DNA of 51,165 nucleotides from Gammaproteobacteria bacterium (GTDB lineage Bacteria; Pseudomonadota; Gammaproteobacteria; PIWD01), in NCBI GenBank assembly GCA_003354005.1, contig PIWD01000006.1, positions 1 to 51,165 on the forward strand, read 5' to 3'. Under the pieces are notes generated by a model. The model saw only the letters and a list, made by a program, of their open reading frames with translations. It had not been told where the DNA came from and ran no database searches. How positions within the stretch are numbered: position 1 is the first letter of the stretch; each line of letters starts with the position of its first letter. The position numbers were made by a program, and so were the translations under genes. Shown here one piece after another: positions 42,501-50,852 of this stretch.

Positions 42501-45500
42501 CGATGCTTCATATTGAGCTGCTGTTGTAATCCAATTCTTTACAATAAAATCAGCAAAAGTCTCCGGGCGCACGAAGCCATCTGATATTTGAAATTCAGAT
42601 AACTTTTCTTCCCATGTTAAATCTTCACAAAATCTAAACTCATCAGCGCGAGTTCTAACAAAGTCATTATCTATTATGACAGTATATTCATCTTTATTTC
42701 TATTTGCAAACTCTGTATACCGAACGAACAAATCTCTGTCTTGTAATGGAATATTAAACAACCAATTCACCAAAGATTCGTTTAAAGCATTATTAACAAA
42801 ATTTGATTCTGTCTCATGAAATTTTCTTATGGTTGGTGCTACCTGAGTGGACACCCTTTGCGCCTCATTCGACATTATTGATTCACGCAAAGACTGGATC
42901 GCAGAAATGGCGTCGTCTAATACTTCAGTTCTTTCATCCTCGTTTGAGAGATTTAATAAAGTTTCTTCTGCCATGTCCAATTGCAAACCAGCTGTCGGAT
43001 CATGCTCTGCATCCCGAGGAATTGACATCTCTTCTGGTGTTTGTTCCATGGTCCTATCTAGAATTGGACCCTCAAGGTTTTTTGCTACAATTTCAAAAAG
43101 TGCCGGGACATATCCTGCTACATCTGAGTCAAAAGCTATTTCAACACCTTGGAAGATTACATCTACCACTTGCTGGGTCATGTTGCTCAAGGATGGCTCA
43201 GTGGTCATATCGAACAAAGCGCCAGTGTCCCCGCACCCCACAAGCGGCGGCGTTAACTTAACAAGAGGGTTCTCAGTCTGCAAAGCCGTCAGCGCCTGTA
43301 CTCTAACTTCCGCAGCTGCTTGGGCGTTTATGATCTCTTGTGCAACTTGAGCTGGCGAAGCTGTCCCGTCTAACAATGCACCCCTTAAATCAATCTCTCT
43401 GTTGGGACACAAATCTCTTTGTTGTACAATTGGAGGAAGTTGCGATATTCTTTCGCAAACACCAGGATCCAACAAACTGCCAAGGTTCTCAAAAAAAGAT
43501 GTAATCGTAGCATCGTCTGACAGAATTGGGGCCAATTGCGGTTGCCTACTAAAAACCATCTGTTTTACGATTGTCAAAGAATCAGGTAGCGGCTCTCCAT
43601 TTAATAAAGCACAGAGCTCTGCTGGAAGCATTACACGAGATATATCTTCGAATAAAGCACTTATTGCTGCCGTATCAACCTCACCTCGCGCTACACCAAA
43701 GTCCTCCATGGCTTGGATGGCTTTTCTTTGGTCCTCGGCGACCTCAGCCGCCTCTATTAATCTAGGCTGTCTATCATCGTCCAAGAAGTCTTTGATAGAG
43801 TTGGAGCCATATAATAAAGCGTCAAATAAATCCTGGCAATCTGGAAAAGTAATCATATCCAAGATCTTGCGAACAAGCCCGCACAAAAATCTTATAATGA
43901 TCTCAAACAAGTTGATCTCAAGCAATGGTATGATAAATTGGAGTATGTCGAATGTTGGAAATTTTGGTAACGTAGGCAATACAAAGTTTAGATTCCAATC
44001 GAAAATAAAAGGAAAACCAATACAACCTGCGTATTCACAGAAAAGTGACTTTAAGTCAAATTTGTTTAAAACCTCATTAAAAAGCTCTTCAAGGGTGCAT
44101 AGCTCACCCAGTGGTAATAAATCTGCAGCATTGTATGTCTTCGTTCTTGCGCTTATAAAAGTTCCATTCTTTATTTTATTGTCAAGAATCAATAGCCCTT
44201 CGCGAATTCTATCTGTTGAGTTTTTGATTGGACCCATCAGCTCTATCCTACGAGTCAACTTATTTCTTTTTGGAGGTGCGCTGGGTTTTATGGAAGGAAC
44301 CGGAAACGTATATTTCGTTACAAATTTAATTGCTGGCGAAGATGCTTGCTTTGCTAACCCAAAAGGTCCTGTTAAAAGATCACATGCGTCACTCTCGTTT
44401 GTTTCTTTAAGCATATCTTCAAGATAAAAGAAATAGCCCATTGTCCTTGGTGAATCAAAAGGAAACCTTCCGCGAGGTCTCTCCTCAAAAGTTTCAACTG
44501 CGACACCTAATGTTGTTGGCGCCCCCTGGTTAACTTGCCCTTGTACAAAACCACCAGGGTTGAGTCCAGCTCCAGCAGGTTGGATCATGTCAATCTTTTC
44601 TATCTTAAGACCACTGACGATTCCCCTTTCATCTTGAAGTTCAGAAAAACGAATATCCAACTCATCACCGAACACACCCTCTCTAAGCTGAAACCCATTT
44701 CTTCCAAGAAACACTGCTATTGCAGGAATCAGTTCGCGTAAATTCTTTGCCTCTCGCTCAAGATCAAGTGGTGGCACAAATCGTCCGCCATCACGTTCCC
44801 AAGCTTTTATATCCTCGTTATAAGTTTCAAGCTGTACAGCAACTGCTTCAATGTCCTTACGCAAAGTTCGAGTTTCATACCTTCTATTTGCTGGGAAAGA
44901 TGTTCTTACTCTTTGTTGTGCTATATCTGCTCTGGCGGCTGTAGCATTTGCGTTCCCTTGCCGGAAAGCTCGCAAAGCACTCTGCTCTTTCGTTTGAGCC
45001 CAAATATTGCGGCCAAGTTGCTTGGCAGTCCGTTCTCTATTCCGCCAAGCCTCCGCAGCTTTCTTTTTACCTTCCTCCACAGCTCCTTCTATATCTGCTT
45101 CGAAATCCCTTTCAAGGAATTCGTCAACAGCTTCATAAATCTCTTTTCCTTTTTCATATATCTCTTCAGCTGTTTCGATAGCTTGAAAGATCGATATACC
45201 TCCTTTTGGAACCAAATCAAACTTATCTTTATCTACATGAATCTCTGAAATATATTGAGCTTCTGGTCTGGCTGTTGGGCTGTGATATAATTTCCACTCA
45301 ACGAAGAGGCCACCTCCAAACTGTGCAGGATCAATCTCTGCAATATATGCATGACCAATCAATCTGTTTTGAAGATCTGGATTTAATTCTTCAAATTGAA
45401 TCTCATATTCTCGACCTGATACATCTGGAGGCGGTTCATTCGGATTTATAATTCCCCCTGCTTGAACAATTGATTTTCGGACTTCTTGCTCTTCCAGATC

Positions 45501-46280
45501 TTCAGTTAACTCTGTTCTAGGATCAATTGTAACGTTTACTTTTTGATTTTGAGGGAGCATGTTCCCATAGGCAGCTTGATGCTCTGAATTTTCACCATCA
45601 AGCTCCCAATGCTCTTCTTTGTTGAAATGTCTGAATATTTTTTGTAATGCAGCTTGAATTTCTTTTGCTTTCTGCGTGCTGTTTGCAATTGGTGGTCTAA
45701 CCTGCGCAGTAAACTCAGAAGCAATATAGACTATGTATTTTTCTCCGCCCGCGTGCAAGAAAGGCGGCACACGAAGCTTTGGGTCAGGATTTGCAAATTG
45801 CTGTAAGGCTTGACGTTCTGACACAGGTTCGCCGAAGCGATTACCTTTCGTATCCTCAATTCCTTGCAAAATCAATGAAACTGAGCGCCTTAAGCCCTGC
45901 GCGAGCATGACTTGAAGTGTTGGGTCCCCTACACGTCCTAACTCCTCGCCGAAAGAAGATTCTAACAGATTTTCGTCATCAATTCCGATGTCAATCAGAA
46001 TTTCCTCGAAATCCCCAGCTTGAGCTATAGCATCAATGTTGTTCTGTTGATAAGCTTCCAGAGCCCTGCGCATATTCTGGTTGAAAACATTCCCGCCTTG
46101 AGTGCCCAGTCCCAAGAAATCCTTTATAGCTAAAACATCATTGCCTTGATTGCTTTGAACAATTGGTGTATCAAAAGTTATGGATCTGGTTATATCCTTG
46201 CGGACATCTAGCTGTTCGCCAGTTTCCGGATCTGTTTCTATAATTCTTGCATTTACAGTAGCTTCTATTGTTTGGCTCAT
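39507..46280 (-). CDS. Giant baseplate/tail protein, 2257 residues
   Basis: One frame of about 6.8 kb between the spike-like gene and gp25. Near residues 40-82 a stretch 'GNDVLAIKDFLGLGTQGGN' with 'RRALEAYQQNN' resembles the short peptidoglycan-binding (PG_binding_1) helix repeat; this is weak. The middle is helical and acidic, with a strongly hydrophobic Phe/Ile/Leu/Pro stretch around 770-850. The C-terminus has a Cys-containing acidic tail ('RVCRTGEEEPLETEKPVCEE'). No full-length family recognised. Position places it in the baseplate. It could replace several T4 baseplate proteins. Confidence 0.9.
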   Translation of the reverse strand: MSQTIEATVNARIIETDPETGEQLDVRKDITRSITFDTPIVQSNQGNDVLAIKDFLGLGTQGGNVFNQNMRRALEAYQQNNIDAIAQAGDFEEILIDIGIDDENLLESSFGEELGRVGDPTLQVMLAQGLRRSVSLILQGIEDTKGNRFGEPVSERQALQQFANPDPKLRVPPFLHAGGEKYIVYIASEFTAQVRPPIANSTQKAKEIQAALQKIFRHFNKEEHWELDGENSEHQAAYGNMLPQNQKVNVTIDPRTELTEDLEEQEVRKSIVQAGGIINPNEPPPDVSGREYEIQFEELNPDLQNRLIGHAYIAEIDPAQFGGGLFVEWKLYHSPTARPEAQYISEIHVDKDKFDLVPKGGISIFQAIETAEEIYEKGKEIYEAVDEFLERDFEADIEGAVEEGKKKAAEAWRNRERTAKQLGRNIWAQTKEQSALRAFRQGNANATAARADIAQQRVRTSFPANRRYETRTLRKDIEAVAVQLETYNEDIKAWERDGGRFVPPLDLEREAKNLRELIPAIAVFLGRNGFQLREGVFGDELDIRFSELQDERGIVSGLKIEKIDMIQPAGAGLNPGGFVQGQVNQGAPTTLGVAVETFEERPRGRFPFDSPRTMGYFFYLEDMLKETNESDACDLLTGPFGLAKQASSPAIKFVTKYTFPVPSIKPSAPPKRNKLTRRIELMGPIKNSTDRIREGLLILDNKIKNGTFISARTKTYNAADLLPLGELCTLEELFNEVLNKFDLKSLFCEYAGCIGFPFIFDWNLNFVLPTLPKFPTFDILQFIIPLLEINLFEIIIRFLCGLVRKILDMITFPDCQDLFDALLYGSNSIKDFLDDDRQPRLIEAAEVAEDQRKAIQAMEDFGVARGEVDTAAISALFEDISRVMLPAELCALLNGEPLPDSLTIVKQMVFSRQPQLAPILSDDATITSFFENLGSLLDPGVCERISQLPPIVQQRDLCPNREIDLRGALLDGTASPAQVAQEIINAQAAAEVRVQALTALQTENPLVKLTPPLVGCGDTGALFDMTTEPSLSNMTQQVVDVIFQGVEIAFDSDVAGYVPALFEIVAKNLEGPILDRTMEQTPEEMSIPRDAEHDPTAGLQLDMAEETLLNLSNEDERTEVLDDAISAIQSLRESIMSNEAQRVSTQVAPTIRKFHETESNFVNNALNESLVNWLFNIPLQDRDLFVRYTEFANRNKDEYTVIIDNDFVRTRADEFRFCEDLTWEEKLSEFQISDGFVRPETFADFIVKNWITTAAQYEASSGPLINFLSNPLREYIEQVGYLDVEKGLIESINTLIVESPFFDPSNLSNLDKRLKSENIFIPETNCFKKNPGLLNMEEIKKEVKEEQDKAQCLPENQPQNRDFSKMSPMENATLTSAVKILVRLYVLEFVLKGIFPFSQFSVRAIAKEEFVLQFLLKDIVRRMNKELGIDFVQNVVKTEALRFIGSQNRNDGFIALTKMIQEELVKLPEQSDLIFGSGMKFPKFGMLGQPRHVHTDPQRIFVPNARERLIPVGKINQLREKGGFLLEKYLRVNPTVDAPEELKGVVSIPELQEFLNVAHQVGGLQFEPAPALHVKFVVRKTMDEFFLVSETLDHENLGRKFTLDDQQKFVGRVEALPREGQPAPPIEDVQLQDTWNDVERTRIRTAPEIRPNERTDYFALIIDETTFNESDIDDLLNNVSDFDSDGQPSNIAIGLTEDDFFSSLERLGISRLEEVIQTTFHTWTYSEYVNWYDADTDQRAGVLGDSDEFLTNGAVFNDDPTWLFRSLPPHANYRKVRRILKGRVRTEPIPGEPAEEFVRLERLPIPQLNLVSPANAAERVQFKGSESSYVKRLNGATVPGLTTVQNFMENAPAFRRNSIVVNEGGAEAFMTFEINEALFANYRLASERVVNRQIGLHRQFTFADQLALAQERLDEAGRRRDIFDSENLKFGLRLVYYMPSKTGFNSYVNHNIESEGIQQMSLREKAFVRDPGGEKTYYSIPLVQIEHDTREIDFTNLDNTWEQCYRPRLMNNLFASEDTRFLVEFVFPIDRLVSLLSTYSIVAFSSNTSLDNIFGATKLTIKRLSTILQDTKPFGSTPVDAANDELARAMNNSMTTEGPNSDLMGELGGILEDFFFQLPKMAERAVYTMVRGIGKGTDPAYKQMKEMYDADQIDSLTWESVAHSKLKDDSSCKIRPISTALPYDIGYALATGWPTGFPDIPRVFEHFRNGDYDNFLGPMGMASLSVPELSGELTKRVCRTGEEEPLETEKPVCEEDE

Positions 46281-46284
46281 AGTA

Positions 46285-47262
46285 TTAGTTTACGTTGTTG
46301 AATTTGCTATTGATGTAGTTGGGTCCAGCAATAGATAGAAATTGTGTTCTGAATCCTGCGAGATTAAATTTAGTAAACATCATTGATGTTTGCACCTTAA
46401 CCAGTTGATCAATCAGCGCCTTCATCGCGACAGCAGAAACAATTGGAGAAGGTGTCGTTGGTGCTGCGAAGAATGGTGAAGCATGGAAATGATAAGCTAA
46501 AGCAATATTCATCTCCATTTGTGACAATAGAAATTTGTGTGTAAATCCTATCGTATTATCCAACAAGTTTGTTATTTCGAGCAATGCAGCTACGAGGTTG
46601 TCTCCCTTAACTATTGGCTGTAATTCTGTATCGTCGTTACCAGCAATAATATCGACACCAGTCTTCGCTATTACTGTACCACCTTGCGAGTTGATGCTAT
46701 CAGTTCCTGTGACCAACTTTATACCTTCCCGCGCGATGATACGAATTCCATCTGCTTTCAAAGCAACAGCCGATCTTGGATTAACTTCAAAACCTGGCGA
46801 GCCAACGCGGCCAGCTGCTAAATTGAAAGCCATATCAATATCTGTTTTTTGGCTGATGTATATCCTTGCTGCATCTGTCAACTTTCCATAACGCGGGTCA
46901 TCTTCTACATTAAAAATTGGATCCACACTCATTTTAGATCCATTTTCATCGACAGCTATAGGAGAGGGTGCCATTCGGCCAACAACAATATCGATAGATG
47001 CTGCTTGCGTGTTGCCAAGACCACCGTAACCTGTTGCGGAGTTGCCAACACGATCTCGCCCTAAAACAATCCAAGAATTGTTATCGTTTTTAATAACTTT
47101 TTCTGAAGGCGTTCGAACGAAGTCTGGCACCGGCTCAAGCCGCTTGTCACCACTTATGCCACTAAGTTTAAGTTTTTCTTCATCTGATAGATCAGCCCAA
47201 GTATCCAATTGTTCTTGGCTTAAACCAGTTAAATCTATCGCCTTTTTTGTTATAATAGCCAT
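46285..47262 (-). CDS. Baseplate spike-like protein
   Basis: Protein of 325 residues. The central region (about 155-230) has short, repeating beta-strand patterns with Gly turns ('RSAVALKADGIRIIAREG', 'IKLVTG', 'GVDIIAGND'). This recalls the beta-helical tail spike part of T4 gp5/VgrG-type proteins. It follows the M23 hub-like gene with a one-base overlap, like a hub protein split from its spike. The C-terminal 90 residues are helical. The spike role is inferred from pattern and position, not from a full match. Confidence 0.85.
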   Translation of the reverse strand: MAIITKKAIDLTGLSQEQLDTWADLSDEEKLKLSGISGDKRLEPVPDFVRTPSEKVIKNDNNSWIVLGRDRVGNSATGYGGLGNTQAASIDIVVGRMAPSPIAVDENGSKMSVDPIFNVEDDPRYGKLTDAARIYISQKTDIDMAFNLAAGRVGSPGFEVNPRSAVALKADGIRIIAREGIKLVTGTDSINSQGGTVIAKTGVDIIAGNDDTELQPIVKGDNLVAALLEITNLLDNTIGFTHKFLLSQMEMNIALAYHFHASPFFAAPTTPSPIVSAVAMKALIDQLVKVQTSMMFTKFNLAGFRTQFLSIAGPNYINSKFNNVN

Positions 47263-48602
47263 TAATCTAGCGCCCCTTGGTGCCCATCGTCTCCAGGGCT
47301 TTGTGCCTGCTCTTTTGGCGATCCAAAAAACGCTTCAGGATTCAACGCTTCGCCCTTTTTACCGACTCTTTTCTTGTTATTTCTTATTTCAAAATGCACG
47401 TGTGTCCTCGAAACTATAATCGCTGTACGACCAACCCTCCCAATTAACTGACCCTGTTTAACAAACTGGCCACTCTTAACAAATATTTCTTGTAAATGCA
47501 TATATCTAGACTCAAACTTATTATCATGTTGAATCAGAATCCACATACCTGCACGATAGCCGCCAGAAGCTTTATCAGAGATTTGTTCAGCTTCCTTGTC
47601 AGAAACTTCCTTTCGCCGTTCCGGCAGCCCCCTTCTGTTTTTGAAATAAAGCTTGCTTGCTGGATTTTTCCTCAACCAACGGTCCAAAGTTACAGCCTTA
47701 ACAACAATACCATCCGCAGCAGCCACTACGGGTTCGCCAGCGGATGCAACAATATCTACCCCTTCGTGGGTACCACCTCTTGTCAGAAACTTTGAGCCGA
47801 TGCCTCCGCCGGGAACGGGATTCATAAAAGGTGGTGGCGCACTAGGGTCTCCTGTGTTCACCTTCGACGCCAGAACCAGTGAATTAGCCAGACTAGCCAA
47901 AGTTTGCTTAGGATTACGAGATTTAGTAATTCTCCTGTCTCCACTTAACTGACTCATTATAGCTACACGGCTCATGCGCGCGCCACGGAAATCAAAAAAA
48001 TCACCAAGAACATTTTTGACTTTTCTTTTAAACGCCGTCTTGGCAGAAGTCTCATCAAAAACTGTGCTTATTGATTGCCTTGAGACAACTCCTTTGAAAA
48101 TGCCGTCTCTTAAATTCTCCTTATCTAAGAACTCCACCAAACAGATGTCTCCAATGTTTGGTTCCTCTTCCACCGAATTCATTGGAGCATAGAACTCTGA
48201 ATATCTTTCTATCCTTAAATGGTCTGCTTCGTCTGAACCATCCGCCAATCTTGTTGGAACTGGCAGATGCGAATGAATATTATCTACCGCAGCCCACACA
48301 CGCAGATATGTTTGAGTCGATAATTGCCCTTGCTGATCATAGAAATGCTTTAGCACATATTTTGGCGCAACACCCGGGAGGTGATCCACCCTGAGAACAA
48401 ACGCTCGGAATTCACCAATGTTAGCCAGCGTATCTTGCCTGTATGAATCCTCAATGACTCTCAAGGTTTGTGAAAACAAATCCACCCCGTTTGAAACACC
48501 GGGACGGCTTGTCGTTACTGACAATCGCTTCCTAAAAGATGATTTTGCGATGGGGTTAATGGAGCCTGGCTCCATGAATGGTTCAAGTGGATTCGTCGCC
48601 AT
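47262..48602 (-). CDS. Baseplate hub protein with M23 peptidase (LytM) domain
   Basis: Protein of 446 residues from ATG 48602 (GAGG six bases before); a TTG four codons upstream is less likely. Residues about 60-180 resemble the OB-like N-terminal domain of gp5-type hubs ('NIGDICLVEFLDKENLRDG'). The C-terminal part is an M23 zinc peptidase: 'THEGVDIVAS' (His279, Asp283), then 'HVHFEI' (His401, His403). About 45 charged residues are inserted in the peptidase domain after 'DGIVVKAV'. M23 enzymes cut peptidoglycan cross-links, so this would open the wall at injection, as the gp5 lysozyme does in T4. Located before the spike-like gene. Confidence 0.91.
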   Translation of the reverse strand: MATNPLEPFMEPGSINPIAKSSFRKRLSVTTSRPGVSNGVDLFSQTLRVIEDSYRQDTLANIGEFRAFVLRVDHLPGVAPKYVLKHFYDQQGQLSTQTYLRVWAAVDNIHSHLPVPTRLADGSDEADHLRIERYSEFYAPMNSVEEEPNIGDICLVEFLDKENLRDGIFKGVVSRQSISTVFDETSAKTAFKRKVKNVLGDFFDFRGARMSRVAIMSQLSGDRRITKSRNPKQTLASLANSLVLASKVNTGDPSAPPPFMNPVPGGGIGSKFLTRGGTHEGVDIVASAGEPVVAAADGIVVKAVTLDRWLRKNPASKLYFKNRRGLPERRKEVSDKEAEQISDKASGGYRAGMWILIQHDNKFESRYMHLQEIFVKSGQFVKQGQLIGRVGRTAIIVSRTHVHFEIRNNKKRVGKKGEALNPEAFFGSPKEQAQSPGDDGHQGALD

Positions 48603-48966
48603 TGGTCGCCTCAACCTCAGTGGAAGGAACTAATGCTTCGTCTTGTTGTCTTTGCTCGTCAATCTCACTTTGCAGTGTGTTAAAAATATCCTCATAGCCA
48701 TCAGAAGATAGTCCACCACCTTCCTCTGACTGCTGCTTTTGAACAATTGAAGCTATTTTAACCAACTGTTCATTTGATCTCTGCAGAGTTTCTAAATACT
48801 TAGCTGCTATGGGGCCAAGCTGCACGTGCGCTTCGGGCTCTTCTTTTATATTTGTCATGACGCCCGCGAGCAACTCGATAGCACGCTTGCGATCTTTCTC
48901 TATATTCTCCGAAGCTTGATTGATATAGCCTTCAAAATCTTCCATAACATAATTAGAGAAATGCAA
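48583..48966 (-). CDS. Small acidic hypothetical protein
   Basis: Protein of 127 residues if it starts at TTG 48966, which has GGAG five bases upstream overlapping the sigma-factor stop. An ATG at 48945 ('MEDFEGYINQ') is the alternative but lacks a ribosome site. The product is helical with a Gln/Glu/Ser-rich, probably disordered second half ('QKQQSEEGGGLSSDG'). It overlaps the hub gene by 20 bases. No family recognised. It could be a tail-assembly factor by position only. Confidence 0.72.
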   Translation of the reverse strand: MHFSNYVMEDFEGYINQASENIEKDRKRAIELLAGVMTNIKEEPEAHVQLGPIAAKYLETLQRSNEQLVKIASIVQKQQSEEGGGLSSDGYEDIFNTLQSEIDEQRQQDEALVPSTEVEATNGDEST

Positions 48967-49686
48967 TTATTCTCCAGTTGTGTTCCATTTTTCACGGAAT
49001 GCACCATAGCGGACCTTGATTCTCTTTAAGCTGGTCACTATCTGTTTTGTATTAAGTTTTGTTATCTCTCGCAAATAAAGATATACAGCCTTTTTATTGA
49101 AAATTTCAATGTCATCTCGGCTTTTCAGCAAAATACGTATTGCTTCTATCACCTTCTTGTCATTCTCTCTAATACTTTCTTCTTCCCACTTATCAATTTC
49201 CCACAACAGAGATTCTAAGAATTCTTTTTGGTCCCTTTCTTCATAATATATGTTTTTGTCTGTTACAAGCTTCTCGTGGTCACCTTCTTTAATGAAATCA
49301 GTGTAACTAATTTCCCTTTTTAGCTTCTTTGCATTATCTTTTTGTTTGTGTGAAAACCAATTGATTGTAACCCTCGTAAAATACGAATAAGCTTTATACC
49401 CTCTTGTCGGGTCAAATTTATCTAGCACGGCCATTAAGTCACCGCGGCATATTTCCTTTAAAATATCAACATTTGGCAATAAGGAGAATTTGTATGTATA
49501 AACAATTTTCTCAATGAGCTCATTAAAAACAGGACCTATAATCTCTTTATAAAGTTTTGTTTTTTCTTCGTTGCAATCTGCTGTTGTATATTGCAAAATA
49601 GCTTTTTCATGAACTTCAGTAAAATAATATCTCTTTGTCTTACTGCCGGCTTTCTTCTTTCTGCCTGGATATCGCTGCTTCTTCAT
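48967..49686 (-). CDS. 55: Late-transcription RNA polymerase sigma factor (T4 gp55-like)
   Basis: Protein of 239 residues (T4 gp55 is 185). The key block is 'FDPTRGYKAYSYFTRVTIN' (91-109), the sigma region 2-type motif of gp55 and sigma70-family proteins. A basic N-terminus ('KKQRYPGRKKKAGSKTKRYY') and a helical C-terminus surround it. gp55 redirects host RNA polymerase to T4 late promoters, with the clamp gp45. Its position just upstream of the baseplate genes fits that role. It starts inside the preceding gene. No late-promoter box in a sensible place could be confirmed by eye. Confidence 0.9.
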   Translation of the reverse strand: MKKQRYPGRKKKAGSKTKRYYFTEVHEKAILQYTTADCNEEKTKLYKEIIGPVFNELIEKIVYTYKFSLLPNVDILKEICRGDLMAVLDKFDPTRGYKAYSYFTRVTINWFSHKQKDNAKKLKREISYTDFIKEGDHEKLVTDKNIYYEERDQKEFLESLLWEIDKWEEESIRENDKKVIEAIRILLKSRDDIEIFNKKAVYLYLREITKLNTKQIVTSLKRIKVRYGAFREKWNTTGE

Positions 49687-50080
49687 CTATTTCCTTTATC
49701 ATTGGCTCTAAACTCTCTGCAAAATCCCCTACAAAGCCCAAGGTCTCTCGTGTATGATTCATGAGCGCACGAAGGGTCTCATCACCATGGAACATTTCTA
49801 GGTCGTATATCTTCTCTAAGTGTCCATAATATTCTTCAAGTCGTTCAACAAGCATAGTTAAAAAACTAATAATATCTGAATACCTCATTTCTAACTTGTC
49901 AGCAACACGATCGAGCCCTGCTTCTGCTATTGCAAAACTTTGTTGAATTTTTGTTACTTCGGCATGCAACTCATCGATCTCCTTGAGAACTACATGATAA
50001 TTGTTTTGGCTAGTGTGCCGCGACCAGAAGATCGCAAGAACAATAAAAACCAAAAAACTAATCGCTATATACTCAAACAT
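49640..50080 (-). CDS. Membrane-anchored coiled-coil protein
   Basis: Protein of 146 residues. One transmembrane span at the N-terminus (about 3-19, 'EYIAISFLVFIVLAIFW') is followed by a long charged helical region with heptad-like Leu/Ile spacing. It overlaps both the FmdB-type gene before it and the sigma-factor gene after it (47 bases), so it is coupled with late gene expression. Function unknown. Topology is N-terminal membrane anchor with a soluble coiled coil. Confidence 0.8.
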   Translation of the reverse strand: MFEYIAISFLVFIVLAIFWSRHTSQNNYHVVLKEIDELHAEVTKIQQSFAIAEAGLDRVADKLEMRYSDIISFLTMLVERLEEYYGHLEKIYDLEMFHGDETLRALMNHTRETLGFVGDFAESLEPMIKEIDEEAAISRQKEESRQ

Positions 50081-50333
50081 CTATGTCACCTCTGACTTCT
50101 TTTTTTTGTTGTCGCAACTCTTCTTTCACTTCTTTTATATAAGCATCAACCAATGCGCCGGGCTTGGCTGTTACTGACGCTGCAGTCTGTGCTGCAAGCG
50201 AAATAGGAATTGTTAGCATCTTCCTAACTGCTTCTTTGCACGCAGGGCACTCTTCTAGTCTATCGTCAATTCCGTGTGTAACCTGTATGGCGTCTTCACA
50301 TTCGCCGAGGCATCTATAAGCATACCGTGGCAT
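50073..50333 (-). CDS. FmdB-type zinc ribbon protein
   Basis: Protein of 86 residues. It opens 'MPRYAYRCLGECEDAIQV' and has a second pair 'CPAC' (Cys29, Cys32); with Cys8 and Cys12 this makes a four-Cys zinc ribbon. The order MP.Y.Y.C...C, short strand, CP.C is the FmdB (CxxC_CxxC) family pattern; here the first pair is C-x3-C. The C-terminus is a Lys/Glu helix. FmdB-family proteins are small putative regulators with no fixed function. It starts one base from the hypothetical gene before it. Confidence 0.82.
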   Translation of the reverse strand: MPRYAYRCLGECEDAIQVTHGIDDRLEECPACKEAVRKMLTIPISLAAQTAASVTAKPGALVDAYIKEVKEELRQQKKEVRGDIDV

Positions 50334-50524
50334 TAGTTAACCGTCTGACTCTCTAAATTTGTTGCTTGAAGAATTGGTGCGTTTAATACAACAAGCTCAT
50401 CTTTGTTAGCGTCCACCGCCAAATCAAAATCAAGCAACAATTGTGTTATATCAATTTGTTCCTGTATACCTTTCTGTAAAACCATCATTATGGCCCCGAC
50501 TGCCTGTGCACTAAGCTTCATCAT
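50333..50524 (-). CDS. Small hypothetical protein
   Basis: Protein of 63 residues, 'MMKLSAQAVGAIMMVLQKGI' then an acidic half. No family recognised. Two adjacent ATGs open the frame; AGGAG lies six bases before the first. It overlaps the end of the HAD-like gene by 14 bases and the start of the FmdB-type gene by one base, so it is part of the same operon. It is not clearly a membrane protein. Function unknown. Confidence 0.72.
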   Translation of the reverse strand: MMKLSAQAVGAIMMVLQKGIQEQIDITQLLLDFDLAVDANKDELVVLNAPILQATNLESQTVN

Positions 50525-50852
50525 TACTTTCTCCTTTTGATACGTAATATCTATTAAAAAACTGACTTGCGGTTATGGCTCGGTCATCTATGAATAAATC
50601 ATAAACCGGCTTTCCATGAATTAAGTCGTGATATTTCACTCCCCACTTCTGAAATTGCATTATTGTGATATGCTCATCACCAGTAGCTCGAGCTGTATAA
50701 TATGTTATCCGATAATGTCCAGTGTCGTATAAAGTATTTATCACATCTATGTTTTGTTTTATTGGCTCACTTTCATAATAGAAAGGCTCTCCTGGAGTTT
50801 CATGAGCCGTGGAGTTACATATTGTCCCATCTATGTCTACAAATAAATTCAT
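50511..50852 (-). CDS. HAD-like phosphatase
   Basis: Protein of 113 residues. HAD superfamily motif I is 'LFVDIDGTI' (Asp6, Asp8) at the start, with 'ITYYTARA' for motif II and 'DLFIDDRAI' for motif IV. HAD proteins remove phosphate from sugars, nucleotides or proteins. It is short and has no cap domain. The start overlaps the stop of the nucleotide-sugar dehydrogenase gene as ATGA, so action on a sugar phosphate in the same pathway is plausible. Substrate unknown. Confidence 0.85.
   Translation of the reverse strand: MNLFVDIDGTICNSTAHETPGEPFYYESEPIKQNIDVINTLYDTGHYRITYYTARATGDEHITIMQFQKWGVKYHDLIHGKPVYDLFIDDRAITASQFFNRYYVSKGESNDEA

Noticed and set aside
43402-44427. Open frame of 341 codons on the plus strand
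   Set aside because: It lies wholly antisense to the 2257-residue gene; its product is Ser/Lys-rich without family motifs. It is a shadow of the coding bias on the minus strand, as are the other plus-strand frames.
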